This document shows positions 8,285 through 17,184 of a stretch of DNA of 64,000 nt, piece by piece (positions within the stretch are counted from its first letter, which is position 1; each line of letters starts with the position of its first letter). The translations under genes and the position numbers were made by a program. The notes beneath the pieces are model-generated. The model searched no databases. It was not told where the DNA came from and saw only the letters and a program-made list of their open reading frames with translations. The stretch is from Diaphorobacter ruginosibacter (GTDB lineage: Bacteria > Pseudomonadota > Gammaproteobacteria > Burkholderiales > Burkholderiaceae_C): NCBI RefSeq assembly GCF_014395975.1, contig NZ_CP060714.1, positions 1,612,001 through 1,676,000 on the forward strand, written 5' to 3'.

Positions 8285-9430
8285 ATGCAGACAAGCGACG
8301 AACAACAGGTCAACAGGGGAGCGCTCAAGGGCATCAGGGTGCTGGATCTCTCACGCATACTCGGCGGCCCGCTCTGCGGGCAGATCCTGGGCGACCATGG
8401 TGCCGACGTGCTGAAGGTGGAACCCCCCCAAGGCGACGACACCCGCACCTGGGGGCCTCCGTACCGTGATGGCGTGGCCTCGTACTACTACGGGCTCAAT
8501 CGCAACAAGCGCATCCAGTTCCTCGATCTCTCCGGGGGCGAAGGTCAGCAGCGCGTGCGCGAGCTCATGGCGGAGGCCGACGTGGTGGTCGAGAACTTCA
8601 AGATCGGAACGATGGAGAAGTGGGGCATCGGCTGGCAGCAGATGCAGCATGAGTTTCCGCATCTGATCTGGTGCCGCGTCTCCGGCTTCGGCGAGGACGG
8701 ACCGCTCGGCGCGCTGCCGGGCTACGATGCGGCGATCCAGGCGATGGCAGGCATCATGAGCGTGAACGGCGAGGCCGGTGGGGATCCGCTGCGCGTGGGG
8801 CTTCCGGTGGTCGACATGGTCACGGGGATGAACGCGGTGATCGGCGTGCTGCTGGCGCTGCACGAGCGAGCGCGAAGCGGCCAGGGACAACTCATCAACG
8901 CCTCGCTCTACGATTCGGGCCTGTCGCTGCTGCACCCGCATGCGGCGAACTGGTTCATGAACGGCCAGATTCCCAGACGCACCGGCAATGCGCATCCCAA
9001 CATCTATCCCTACGATGTGGTCAGCACGGGCACGTCACCGATCTTCCTGGCGGTGGGTAACGACCGGCAGTTCAGGCTGATGTGCGAACACCTGGGCGCG
9101 CCGGAACTCGGCGGCGATGAGCGTTTCGCCACCGCGGGCCAGCGCTCGGTCAACCGTGTTGCGCTCAAGGCACTGCTCGAGGGGTTGCTGGCAAGCCGCG
9201 ATGGCGTGAAGCTTGCCGATGAGCTCATGGCGATCGGCGTGCCCGCCGCGCCGGTGCTGGACGTGGAGCAGGCGCTGGAGGCGCCGCACACGCAACACAG
9301 CGAGATGGTGGTCAGGATGGGTGAATACCGTGGATTGGGCGCGCCGGTGAAGCTCAGCCGGACACCGGCGACCTATCGGTACGCGCCGCTGTCGCAGGGG
9401 ACGGATTTCCTGGACAGCGACGGCGGCTGA
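8285..9430 (+). CDS. CaiB/BaiF-family (family III) CoA-transferase
   Basis: A 381-residue family III CoA-transferase that moves CoA between acids, with a catalytic aspartate expected at Asp148 in the LPGYDAAIQAMAG segment. The N-terminal VLDLSRILGGP motif and the VVENFK segment are typical of the family. It follows the Bug receptor by about 60 bp and ends the operon. With the dehydrogenase it would activate and then desaturate an imported carboxylate. The substrate cannot be assigned. Confidence 0.93.
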   Translation: MQTSDEQQVNRGALKGIRVLDLSRILGGPLCGQILGDHGADVLKVEPPQGDDTRTWGPPYRDGVASYYYGLNRNKRIQFLDLSGGEGQQRVRELMAEADVVVENFKIGTMEKWGIGWQQMQHEFPHLIWCRVSGFGEDGPLGALPGYDAAIQAMAGIMSVNGEAGGDPLRVGLPVVDMVTGMNAVIGVLLALHERARSGQGQLINASLYDSGLSLLHPHAANWFMNGQIPRRTGNAHPNIYPYDVVSTGTSPIFLAVGNDRQFRLMCEHLGAPELGGDERFATAGQRSVNRVALKALLEGLLASRDGVKLADELMAIGVPAAPVLDVEQALEAPHTQHSEMVVRMGEYRGLGAPVKLSRTPATYRYAPLSQGTDFLDSDGG

Positions 9431-9467
9431 AGCCGCGCGACGAGAGGTCGGGGTTGGCCGCCGCTTT

Positions 9468-10409
9468 TTACACCTGCTCGGCCAGCAAATCCTGCAATGC
9501 CTTGACCTGCTGGCGCAGGCGTTCGTTTTCTGCTTCGAGCTCGGCCACGCGCCGGGCGAGTTCCTCGGCGGATTTTGCGGGCGCTGCTTCGCTGTCGGTG
9601 CCTGCCTCGTCTTCTGCTGCGGTCGCTTCGGCCTTGGGCTTCTTCTTCGAGTCGCGCACGCGCTTGGCCGCTGCCTTGAGCTCCTGGGCGCCGCCCTGAG
9701 CAGCGGAAGCCTGCTCTTCCTGGGAAAGCGTCGCGACCACGGCCGCGGCATTCAGCGAGAGTTCACCGGCCTTCACTGCGGCGACCACTTCCGGTGCGGC
9801 ATTTTCCTGAATGGCCTCGATCATCTTCACCTGCGTGGCGGTCAGGCGGGCCGCGCGGGCAAGGGCTTCGCGCGTGTCGAGCGCGTCATCGGGCACCTTG
9901 GGCACGCTGGCGAGCGCCTTGGAGACCACCGGGTCGGTGTCGCCTTCCCACGGGGCCTGTTCACCGCCATTGGCTTCCTTGGCCTCGGCCCTGGCGGCGA
10001 CGACGGCAGCGGCCGCCGCGGCACGGCGCTCCGCGATGATCTCGCGCTTGCGCAGTGCCAGCACACCACGCTGGAACTCGCTCACGCTGCGGCGACCCAG
10101 GTGCTGGTTGATCATCCAGAGATGCACATCCTCCATGTTCTGGAAGCGCGTGTTCTGCACGGTGTGGAAGGGCAGGTCATGCTTCTGGCAGATGCCGAAG
10201 CGGTTGTGTCCATCGATCAGGATGTTGCCCCACAGCACCAGCGAATCGCGGCAGCCCTCGTCGAGAAGGCTGCGCTCGAGCGATTCGTGTTCGTCGGGCG
10301 TCAGGGGATCGATGTAGGCCTTGAGTTCCGGCAGCACGACGATGTCATCGGCCGTCGGGTTTTCCAGCTTGTTCTCGGGGTTGGCGTTGGCGGGCAGTTC
10401 GTAGGGCAT
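9468..10409 (-). CDS. Orphan ParB/sulfiredoxin-like domain protein
   Basis: A 313-residue protein. Residues about 12-110 form a ParB N-terminal-type domain (SLLDEGCRDSLVLWG and ILIDGHNRF are its typical core). A ParB-like helical region follows (about 170-230, with AAPEVVAAVKAGELSLNAAAVVATL), then a charged linker, and a C-terminal leucine-zipper-like coiled coil (about 280-313). ParB relatives bind DNA and CTP, but no parA partner or parS-like repeat is nearby. The ATG at 10409 has no good ribosome site; a TTG eight codons upstream is also possible. Function unknown; DNA binding or a nucleotide switch is likely. Confidence 0.85.
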   Translation of the reverse strand: MPYELPANANPENKLENPTADDIVVLPELKAYIDPLTPDEHESLERSLLDEGCRDSLVLWGNILIDGHNRFGICQKHDLPFHTVQNTRFQNMEDVHLWMINQHLGRRSVSEFQRGVLALRKREIIAERRAAAAAAVVAARAEAKEANGGEQAPWEGDTDPVVSKALASVPKVPDDALDTREALARAARLTATQVKMIEAIQENAAPEVVAAVKAGELSLNAAAVVATLSQEEQASAAQGGAQELKAAAKRVRDSKKKPKAEATAAEDEAGTDSEAAPAKSAEELARRVAELEAENERLRQQVKALQDLLAEQV

Positions 10410-10431
10410 TGAAAAACAAAGGGCAAAGGAC

Positions 10432-10454
10432 AAAGGCCCTGATGCAGGGCCTTT
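10432..10454 (-). terminator. Hairpin after trhP, probable terminator
   Basis: A perfect 9-bp stem AAAGGCCCT / AGGGCCTTT with a 5-base loop lies 25 bp past the trhP stop codon and just ahead of the ParB-domain gene. No T-run follows directly on the minus strand, so termination may be partial. Confidence 0.55.
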
Positions 10455-10479
10455 GCGGATTCGGAAGAAAAAAGCGGAA

Positions 10480-11853
10480 TCAGGCGGTCAGCAGGCGCGA
10501 GATCAGCGCACCCTCGACGGGGCCCTCGAGTGGAATGCGCACGCGCACCGGGTTGCCTTGCGCGACCTGCACGGGCTCGCCCTCGAGGTTGAACATCTTC
10601 TCCAGCTTGACCTGGCGGTTGCCCTGGGGGTGGATGATCTCGAGCGTGTCGCCCACCTGGAAGCGGTTCTTGGTCTCGACTTCGGCCAGGCCGTTCTCGT
10701 AGCCACGCACCTCGCCGACAAAATGGCTGCGCTGCAGCACGCTGTGGCCGGTTTCGTAGTTCTGGTAGTCCTGGGACGGACGGCGCTCCAGCAGGCCGCC
10801 GGTATAGCCACGGTTGGCCAGGCCTTCGAGCTCGGTGATGAGGTTCGGGTTGAACGGCCGGCCGGCCACCGCGTCGTCGATCGCGCGGCGATAGACCTGC
10901 GCCGTGCGCGCCACGTAGTACAGGCTCTTGGTGCGGCCTTCGATCTTGAGCGAGTCGACGCCGATCTTCACGAGGCGCTCCACGTGCTCCACGGCACGCA
11001 GGTCCTTGGAGTTCATGATGTAGGTGCCATGCTCGTCTTCCATGATCGGCATGAGTTCACCGGGGCGGCCCATTTCCTCGATCAGGTAGACCTGCTCGGC
11101 CTTGGGATGGCGCTCCCCATTGCCGCAGGTGGAGGTGAACATCGAGTCGGCTTCCTCGCGTGCCTTCTCGAAGTTGAAGCCGTTCTCCATGGTCTGGGCC
11201 AGGGCCTCGCCGGTGTTGGCGTCAACGGCCGCGTCGTGGGTCTTGTACTCCCAGCGGCAGGCATTGGTGCAGGTGCCCTGGTTCGGGTCGCGGCGGTTGA
11301 AGTAGCCCGAGAGCAGGCAGCGGCCCGAGTAGGCGATGCACAGCGCGCCATGCACGAAGACCTCGATTTCCATGTCGGGGCATTCCTGGCGGATCTTCTC
11401 GATCTCGTCGAGGCTCAGCTCGCGCGAGAGGATGATGCGCGAGACGCCGGCCTTCTGCCAGAACTTCACCGTGGCCCAGTTGGTGGTGTTGGCCTGCACC
11501 GAGAGATGGATCTCGGCCTCGGGCCATTTTTCCTTCACCATCATCATCAGGCCCGGGTCGGCCATGATGAACGCGTCGGGCTTCAGCTCCATCACGGGCG
11601 TGATGTCGCGGATGTAGGTACGCACCTTGTCGTTGTGCGCAATCAGGTTGCTCGTGACGAAGAATTTCTTGCCCCGGGCGTGTGCTTCCTGGATGCCCTG
11701 GGCGATCTGCTCCAGGCGGAATTCGTTGTTGCGCGCGCGCAGGCTGTAGCGCGGCTGGCCGGCGTAGATCGCGTCGGCGCCGAAATCGTAGGCGGCGCGC
11801 ATCTTGTCGAGCGAGCCGGCAGGCAGCAGCAGTTCGGGGGCTTTGAGAGTCAT
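10480..11853 (-). CDS. trhP: U32-family tRNA hydroxylation protein TrhP (YegQ)
   Basis: A 457-residue member of the U32 family. The family signature EVFVHGALCIAYSGRCLLS is intact, with downstream Cys residues (GTCTNAC) that in relatives help bind an iron-sulfur cluster. The length and the SGYFNRRDPNQGTC segment match YegQ/TrhP, needed in E. coli for prephenate-dependent 5-hydroxyuridine formation at tRNA position 34, rather than the shorter UbiU/UbiV. Older annotations call this a collagenase-like peptidase. The ATG is preceded by a clear non-coding gap. Confidence 0.9.
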   Translation of the reverse strand: MTLKAPELLLPAGSLDKMRAAYDFGADAIYAGQPRYSLRARNNEFRLEQIAQGIQEAHARGKKFFVTSNLIAHNDKVRTYIRDITPVMELKPDAFIMADPGLMMMVKEKWPEAEIHLSVQANTTNWATVKFWQKAGVSRIILSRELSLDEIEKIRQECPDMEIEVFVHGALCIAYSGRCLLSGYFNRRDPNQGTCTNACRWEYKTHDAAVDANTGEALAQTMENGFNFEKAREEADSMFTSTCGNGERHPKAEQVYLIEEMGRPGELMPIMEDEHGTYIMNSKDLRAVEHVERLVKIGVDSLKIEGRTKSLYYVARTAQVYRRAIDDAVAGRPFNPNLITELEGLANRGYTGGLLERRPSQDYQNYETGHSVLQRSHFVGEVRGYENGLAEVETKNRFQVGDTLEIIHPQGNRQVKLEKMFNLEGEPVQVAQGNPVRVRIPLEGPVEGALISRLLTA

Positions 11854-12004
11854 AGGCCGCTATTTTCCCAGAACTGGGCGCAGGTTCGTTGCGTGATGTT
11901 TTTTCGGCCATGGACAGAAGGCCTGCAAGGCTTCGGATGGCCCCATGGCAGGCTTCGGAATTTCCGCATTGGCCCTCGGCAGGCGTCACAGCACAATCGC
12001 CGGC

Positions 12005-12760
12005 ATGCATTTCTTCGACAACCTCGCCACGTTGCCCCCGTGGTGGATGATGGCTGTGGGCGTCTTCCTGCTGGCCGGCATGGTCAAGGGCGTCGTGGGC
12101 CTGGGCCTGCCGACGGTCGCCATGGGATTGCTGGCGCTGCGCATGCCGCCGGCCGAGGCCGCTGCGCTGCTGATCATTCCGTCATTGGTCACGAATCTCT
12201 GGCAGATGCGGCCCTGGAGCATGCTGGGCGGGGTATTTGACCGCATGTGGCCCATGCAGGCGGGAATCTGCGCGGGGACGGCCCTGGGCGCGTTCCTGAT
12301 CGGCGCACCGGCCGGCGCCTGGGCCCATGTGGCCCTGGGCGTCGCCCTGGTGGTCTATGCGGGCTGGGCGCTGTCGGGTGCGCAGTGGCATGTCTCCCCC
12401 GGCACCGAGCGCTGGATGGGCCCCCTGATGGGCGCGGTGACCGGGGGCGTCACGGCGGGTACGGGGGTGTTCGTCGTGCCGGCCGTGCCCTATTTGCAGG
12501 CACTGGGCATGCAGCGGGATGCGCTGATCCAGACCATGGGCCTGTGCTTTACCGTCTCGACGCTGGCGCTTGCGGCGGGGCTCGCCTGGAACGGCAGCTT
12601 CAGTGCGGGCGACGTGGGGTGGTCCGCCGCACTGCTCATCCCGGCGCTGTGCGGCATGCAGGCAGGCACCTGGCTGCGCTCGCGCCTGTCTCCCGTATGG
12701 TTCAGGCGATGCCTGATGGTGGGGCTGATGCTGCTGGGTGCATCGATGATCGCGCGCTGA
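12005..12760 (+). CDS. TauE/SafE (TSUP) family permease
   Basis: A 251-residue hydrophobic protein with about seven to eight predicted membrane segments and the duplicated TSUP-fold pattern (GMVKGVVGLGLPTVAMGLL near the N-terminus, GGVTAGTGVFVVPAVPYLQ in the second half). Members export or import sulfite, sulfonates or organic acids. I chose the ATG at 12005; the frame is open upstream to 11945, but that stretch does not resemble the family's N-terminus. The gene stands alone, divergent from trhP. The substrate is unknown. Confidence 0.85.
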   Translation: MHFFDNLATLPPWWMMAVGVFLLAGMVKGVVGLGLPTVAMGLLALRMPPAEAAALLIIPSLVTNLWQMRPWSMLGGVFDRMWPMQAGICAGTALGAFLIGAPAGAWAHVALGVALVVYAGWALSGAQWHVSPGTERWMGPLMGAVTGGVTAGTGVFVVPAVPYLQALGMQRDALIQTMGLCFTVSTLALAAGLAWNGSFSAGDVGWSAALLIPALCGMQAGTWLRSRLSPVWFRRCLMVGLMLLGASMIAR

Positions 12761-12837
12761 GCACTGATTTCTGTGTAGAGTGGCGCGCCGGCCCACCTGT
12801 GTTGTGGTGCCGTGGTTCAACCGGAGATCGACACGCC

Positions 12838-13308
12838 ATGCCTACCGAAATCGAACGCAAGTTCCTCGTCCGCGACATGTCCATCCTGCAGGGGCTGCGG
12901 GGTACGAGGATGGCGCAGGGATACCTGGCGGACAACGGCATGATCGTGCGGGTGCGCGTGGCGGGCGACAAGGGATTCCTGACGCTCAAGGGTAAGACCA
13001 GGGGCCTCTCGCGTGCGGAATTCGAATACGAGATTCCGCTGGACCACGCACAGTCGCTGCTGGCCGATTTTGCGAGCCTCGGGCGGATCGAGAAGATGCG
13101 ATTCCTCGTTCCCGTCGGCGGGCTGACGTTCGAGGTGGACGTGTTCGAGAAGGAGCTGCAGGGGCTTGTGGTGGCGGAGGTCGAGTTGCCCTCGGAGGAT
13201 CATCCCGTGCCGGCGCTGCCATGGCTGGGCACTGAGGTGAGCCACGATCCCCGCTACCGCAATTCCGAACTGGCGGTCAGCCGCACCATTCCCGAAGACG
13301 CGCTTTGA
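12838..13308 (+). CDS. CYTH-domain protein (possible inorganic triphosphatase)
   Basis: A 156-residue single-domain protein beginning with the CYTH hallmark E-I-E-R-K-F-L-V (EXEXK) and continuing with alternating charged strands (RVRVAGDKGFLTLKGK, EFEYEIP, FEVDVFEKEL) that line the triphosphate tunnel. Bacterial members of this length usually hydrolyse tripolyphosphate with metal ions. CCGGAGA precedes the ATG. It is convergent with regA. No CHAD domain is attached. Confidence 0.9.
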   Translation: MPTEIERKFLVRDMSILQGLRGTRMAQGYLADNGMIVRVRVAGDKGFLTLKGKTRGLSRAEFEYEIPLDHAQSLLADFASLGRIEKMRFLVPVGGLTFEVDVFEKELQGLVVAEVELPSEDHPVPALPWLGTEVSHDPRYRNSELAVSRTIPEDAL

Positions 13309-13321
13309 TGCGCGAGCGCTC

Positions 13322-13906
13322 CTACACCCGCCGCTTCTCCAGCTTGCGTGTCAGCGTCCGCCTGTGCATGCCCAGCCTGCGCGCCGCTTCCGAGATGTTG
13401 AATCCGGTCTCGGCGAGCACTTCGTGGATGCGCTCCCATTCCAGCGTCTTGATGGAACTGGAGCGGTTGGTGAGCTCGATGTCCTCGTTGCCTTCGGTGA
13501 GGCCGAAGGCGGCCTCGATGTCGTCGGTGTTCGAGGGCTTTGCCAGGTAGTGGCAGGCACCGAGCTTCACCGCCTCGACCGCTGTGGTGATGCTGGCATA
13601 GCCCGTGAGCACCACGATCAGCATGTCCTCATCGAGCGCATGCAGCCTGCGCACGCAGGTGAGGCCCGTGGCCTCGCCCTTGAGCTTGAGGTCGACGACG
13701 GCATAGCCCGGTGCGCGGGTCTGCGCCTGCAACAGCACCTCCATCTGCTCCAGGCTGTCGGCATGCAGCACGGTGTAGCCGCGGCGCTCGAACGAGCGCG
13801 CCAGCGTGCGGCCAAAGGCCTCGTCGTCCTCGACGATGAGCAGCAGACGTTCTTCACCTTCCAGGTCGCCTGCGGTGTCGGGAGTGTGAACGTCAGGGTT
13901 TTGCAT
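13322..13906 (-). CDS. regA: RegA/PrrA-type response regulator
   Basis: A 194-residue two-domain regulator. The receiver domain has the acidic pair in LLLIVEDDEA, the phospho-acceptor Asp72 (AVVDLKLK) and a Thr-Gly switch (VLTGYAS). A short C-terminal Fis-like helix-turn-helix (NISEAARRLGMHRRTLTRKL) follows. This arrangement is that of RegA/PrrA/ActR, redox-response activators of oxidase, hydrogenase and carbon-fixation genes. The ATG at 13906 lies inside the end of the sensor gene (14-bp overlap), showing translational coupling. It is the last gene of the cyo operon. Confidence 0.92.
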   Translation of the reverse strand: MQNPDVHTPDTAGDLEGEERLLLIVEDDEAFGRTLARSFERRGYTVLHADSLEQMEVLLQAQTRAPGYAVVDLKLKGEATGLTCVRRLHALDEDMLIVVLTGYASITTAVEAVKLGACHYLAKPSNTDDIEAAFGLTEGNEDIELTNRSSSIKTLEWERIHEVLAETGFNISEAARRLGMHRRTLTRKLEKRRV

Positions 13907-15251
13907 GGGGATCGTCTTCTTCGGCGGGGTCGTCTTCTGTCTCGGGCAGGATGATGGCTGCCAGCGGCAGCGAGATGCTGACCACTGCACCGCCATCCTT
14001 GCGATTGTGCGCCTGCACGCTGCCGCCGAGCGTGCGAGCCACGTTCATCGCGAGGAACAGGCCCAGGCCTCCGCCGGGGCGGCCCTTGCTCGATTGGTAG
14101 GGCTTGCCGAACTGGGCCAGGATGTCTGCTGAAAAACCAGGCCCATCGTCGGACACGGTGATCATCAGGGCCGTCTGTGTGCGCTCCGCAGCCAGCGCCA
14201 CCCAGTGCGGCGAGGCGTCGCGTGCATTGTCCAGCACATTGAAAACCATCTGCTGCAATGTGGCATCGGAGACCATGGGGCTGTCCGCGCCGAAATGATT
14301 TTCATAGATGAAGGTCTGCACGTAGCGGGTGCGGCGCCATTCCTCCGCGAGCGTGTCGAGGAACTCGCACACCGTCGTTTCGGCGGAAGCCTCGCCGCGC
14401 GCCTCACCGGCGGACAGCAGGATGCCGCTCACGATGGTCTTGCAGCGCTGTACCTGCACCTGCATTTCGGCGATCTCCTCGAGGAGCACCGTGTTCTTCG
14501 CGACCGACGGGTCGCGCTTCCAGTCGCCCAGAATCACGGCCATCGTGGACAGGGGAGTCCCGAGCTCGTGCGCGGCACCCGAGGCCAGCAGGCCCATGCG
14601 CACCACATGTTCTTCCTCGCTCGCCCGCTGGCGCGCCGCAGCCAGGCGCGCGTCACGCTGGCGCAGGTTGCGAGCGATGCGCGTGATGAATACCACGATG
14701 AGTATCGCGTTGAGCACAAAGCACACCAGCAGGCCGAGGACGTAGGGACTGGCCAGCCCGCGGATCAGGTCATGCGCGAGCGGCAGGTTCACATGATGGG
14801 TGGAGAGGATGAAGAAGCACGCGGTCGTGACCAGGACAATGGTCCAGATGTAGCCGCCACGCAGCAGCATGGCCCCGAGTGCGATCTGCAGCAGGTACAG
14901 GAACACGAACGGGTTGGTCGTGCCCCCGCTCAGGTAGAGCTGCACGGTGAGCACCGCCACGTCCACGAGCAGCGCCAGGAACAGCTCCACGTTGCGTACG
15001 CCGCGGCCCGTGCGCCAGCGCAGCATGCTCACCACGTTGAAGACGGCGAGGCAGCCCACGACCATCAGCATCTCCTGCACGGGCAGGCGCAGGTTCAGCG
15101 AGTAGTGCGCGACCTCGATCGTGAAGATCTGACCGACCACGGCGATCCAGCGCAGCTGGATGAGCTGGTGCAGGTTCTTCAGGCCCGCATGCGTGCGCGG
15201 CGAGCGCATCGCGCGCGCGGGAATGCCGGTGGTGTCAATGGCGCTGTTCAT
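13893..15251 (-). CDS. regB: RegB/PrrB-type redox sensor histidine kinase
   Basis: A 452-residue sensor kinase with about six membrane segments in residues 30-190, holding the RegB quinone-sensing heptapeptide GGxxNPF (residues 109-115). His228 in AAHELGTPLST is the phosphorylation site. Cys270 in QVQRCKTI fits the redox-box cysteine of RegB. N, G1 and G2 boxes of the ATPase domain follow (NVLDNARDAS, DDGPGFS, GGGLGLFL). The ATG at 15251 lies 20 bp after the SURF1-like gene. Known RegB kinases answer to the quinone pool; here the gene shares an operon with a quinol oxidase. Confidence 0.93.
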   Translation of the reverse strand: MNSAIDTTGIPARAMRSPRTHAGLKNLHQLIQLRWIAVVGQIFTIEVAHYSLNLRLPVQEMLMVVGCLAVFNVVSMLRWRTGRGVRNVELFLALLVDVAVLTVQLYLSGGTTNPFVFLYLLQIALGAMLLRGGYIWTIVLVTTACFFILSTHHVNLPLAHDLIRGLASPYVLGLLVCFVLNAILIVVFITRIARNLRQRDARLAAARQRASEEEHVVRMGLLASGAAHELGTPLSTMAVILGDWKRDPSVAKNTVLLEEIAEMQVQVQRCKTIVSGILLSAGEARGEASAETTVCEFLDTLAEEWRRTRYVQTFIYENHFGADSPMVSDATLQQMVFNVLDNARDASPHWVALAAERTQTALMITVSDDGPGFSADILAQFGKPYQSSKGRPGGGLGLFLAMNVARTLGGSVQAHNRKDGGAVVSISLPLAAIILPETEDDPAEEDDPHAKP

Positions 15252-15271
15252 GGGACTGGATTGTCGCCAAA

Positions 15272-16108
15272 TCAGTCGTCGTGTGTCGCGCCGAGGCTGC
15301 CTGCAGCCTTCCTGCGCTCGTGGCGCACCACCAGCCAGGCGGCCAGCAGCACCATGAGCGCGAGGCTGTACCACGTGAAGATGTAGACGGCGTGGCTGTT
15401 GTGGAACTTCACCACGGTCATGCCCGGGCGCGGCCATGGCCCCTGCATCGCCGAAGCGGGCAGGGGCGTATCCGCATTCACGTGCGCGTTGGCCGGAATA
15501 CCCAGGTCGATGAACCAGGGCTGCACGTCGGCAAGGCCCATGGCATGGCCGATGGCCACCACGTCGCGCGAGTACCATTTGCCGCTTGCGGCATCGTTTC
15601 TGCGCAGGAAGCCGCCATCGGGCTCGCTCGCACGCAGCAGCCCTTCGACGCGTACCTCGCCGGGCAGGTTGTCCGCGCCGCCCGCAGGCTGCACGACGGC
15701 CGCGCGCTGGCCTTCCGGCACGAAGCCGCGGTTGACCAGCACGATGCGGCCATCATTCAGGGCCAGCGGCGTGATGGTCCAGAAGCCCGCACCGAGTTCG
15801 GTGAGGGCCTGTGTGAACACGGTCTTGTCCGCCAGCCAGCGGCCCTGTGCGAACACGGGCTGGTAGGCATGCTGCTCCGCGATGTCGCCGGACGGACCCG
15901 TACCTGCAAACTGTGAGACGGAAATCGGTGGTTGATGCAGACGCGTTTCCACGCGCTCCATCAGATCGAGCTTCCATGCCCGGCGTTGCACCTGCCATGT
16001 GCCGAGCGTGACGAAGCCAAAAAACAAGGCGATGCCCACCACCGTGAGAATCGCCTTGGAGAGGGCAGGGCGCCTGCCGGCGCCCTGCGGGGTGACGTGG
16101 TTCGTCAA
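15272..16108 (-). CDS. SURF1-family oxidase assembly protein
   Basis: A 278-residue protein with one membrane helix near the N-terminus (about 20-40) and one near the C-terminus (about 245-265), and the SURF1 pattern between them (GTWQVQRRAWKLDL, VLVNRGFVP, WYSLALMV). SURF1 proteins assist insertion of haem into terminal oxidases. The gene overlaps the end of cyoD by four bases, so it is translated as part of the oxidase operon. Confidence 0.93.
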   Translation of the reverse strand: MTNHVTPQGAGRRPALSKAILTVVGIALFFGFVTLGTWQVQRRAWKLDLMERVETRLHQPPISVSQFAGTGPSGDIAEQHAYQPVFAQGRWLADKTVFTQALTELGAGFWTITPLALNDGRIVLVNRGFVPEGQRAAVVQPAGGADNLPGEVRVEGLLRASEPDGGFLRRNDAASGKWYSRDVVAIGHAMGLADVQPWFIDLGIPANAHVNADTPLPASAMQGPWPRPGMTVVKFHNSHAVYIFTWYSLALMVLLAAWLVVRHERRKAAGSLGATHDD

Positions 16109-16533
16109 GGTGTATGAGTGGCCGGGGCACTCTGCGCCGGCGGTGCTTCCGGCGAGACGTGCTGCGGCATCATGTTGGTGTTCATGTGGAACATCACCCA
16201 GAGCGTACCGGCAATGCCGATGGCCACGAAGATGATCGTGAAGATGGTGGACAGGAGCGTCCAGCCGCCCTCGATCTTGCCGTTCATGTGCAGGAAGCAG
16301 ATCATGTGGACGACGATCTGCACCACCGCGAAGGCGCCCAGCACGAGCACGGCCGTCTTCTTGTTGGTGATGACGTCGGCCATGACCAGCCAGAACGGGA
16401 TCGCCGTGAGGATGATCGACAGGATGAAGCCCGTCATGTAGCCCGAGAACGTGCTGTGCGGGCCGTCATCGTGGTGGTCGTGGCTGTGGTCGTCATGATG
16501 ATGACCAGCGTGGTTGTGTGCAGCTGCGCTCAT
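16105..16533 (-). CDS. cyoD: Cytochrome bo3 ubiquinol oxidase subunit IV
   Basis: A 142-residue membrane protein with three membrane helices (about 33-53, 58-80, 92-115), as in CyoD. The N-terminal 27 residues are unusually rich in His and Asp (a dozen His). E. coli CyoD (109 residues) has no comparable tail. The ATG shares one base with the cyoC stop (TGATG), which indicates coupling. I place the start at the MSAAAHNH segment because an upstream open frame lies within cyoC. Confidence 0.92.
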   Translation of the reverse strand: MSAAAHNHAGHHHDDHSHDHHDDGPHSTFSGYMTGFILSIILTAIPFWLVMADVITNKKTAVLVLGAFAVVQIVVHMICFLHMNGKIEGGWTLLSTIFTIIFVAIGIAGTLWVMFHMNTNMMPQHVSPEAPPAQSAPATHTP

Positions 16534-17168
16534 CAAAGTGCTCCCATCAGATAAACGAACGTGAAGACGCCAATCCAGACCACGTCCAGAAAGTGCCAGA
16601 ACATGGACAGGCACATCAGGCGGCGGTTGTTGGCGGGGTTGATGCCGTGCTTGGAGAGCTGGATCATCAGCACCACGAGCCAGATCAGGCCGAAGGTCAC
16701 GTGCAGGCCGTGGGTGCCCACCAGCGTGAAGAACGCCGAGGTGAACGCGCTGCGTGTGGGGCCCGCGCCTTCGTGGATGAAGTGGGAGAACTCATACAGT
16801 TCCACGCCCAGGAACGCCAGGCCGAACAGGCCGGTGATGGCCAGCCAGAACAGCGTGCCGCCCAGCTTGTTCTGCTGCTTTTGCAGCATGGCGAAGCCGA
16901 AGGTGATGGACGACAGCAGCAGGAAGGCCGTGTTGATGGCGACCAGCGGCAGATCGAACAGTTCCTTGCCCGTGGGGCCCGCGGCATAGCTGGTGCCGAG
17001 TACGCCCCAGGTGGCGAACAGCGCTGCGAAGATCAGGCAGTCGCTCATCAGGTAGAGCCAGAAGCCCAGCGCGGTGCCGTTCTCTGGGTGGGGTTCCTCC
17101 GCGAGGTGGTACTCGCGGGCGGCGTTCGCAGCGGCGCTGCTGTGGTGATGGATCGATGTGGATGACAT
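16533..17168 (-). CDS. cyoC: Cytochrome bo3 ubiquinol oxidase subunit III
   Basis: A 211-residue protein with five membrane helices and the haem-copper oxidase subunit III signatures (GFWLYLMSDCLIFAALFA, GTHGLHVTFGLIW, FWHFLDVVWIGVF). Subunit III stabilises the oxidase and is not catalytic. Two upstream ATG codons (17192 and 17207) are possible but would overlap cyoB; I prefer 17168, 16 bp after cyoB. Confidence 0.95.
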   Translation of the reverse strand: MSSTSIHHHSSAAANAAREYHLAEEPHPENGTALGFWLYLMSDCLIFAALFATWGVLGTSYAAGPTGKELFDLPLVAINTAFLLLSSITFGFAMLQKQQNKLGGTLFWLAITGLFGLAFLGVELYEFSHFIHEGAGPTRSAFTSAFFTLVGTHGLHVTFGLIWLVVLMIQLSKHGINPANNRRLMCLSMFWHFLDVVWIGVFTFVYLMGAL

Positions 17169-17184
17169 TGCGTTGGTCTCCGCC

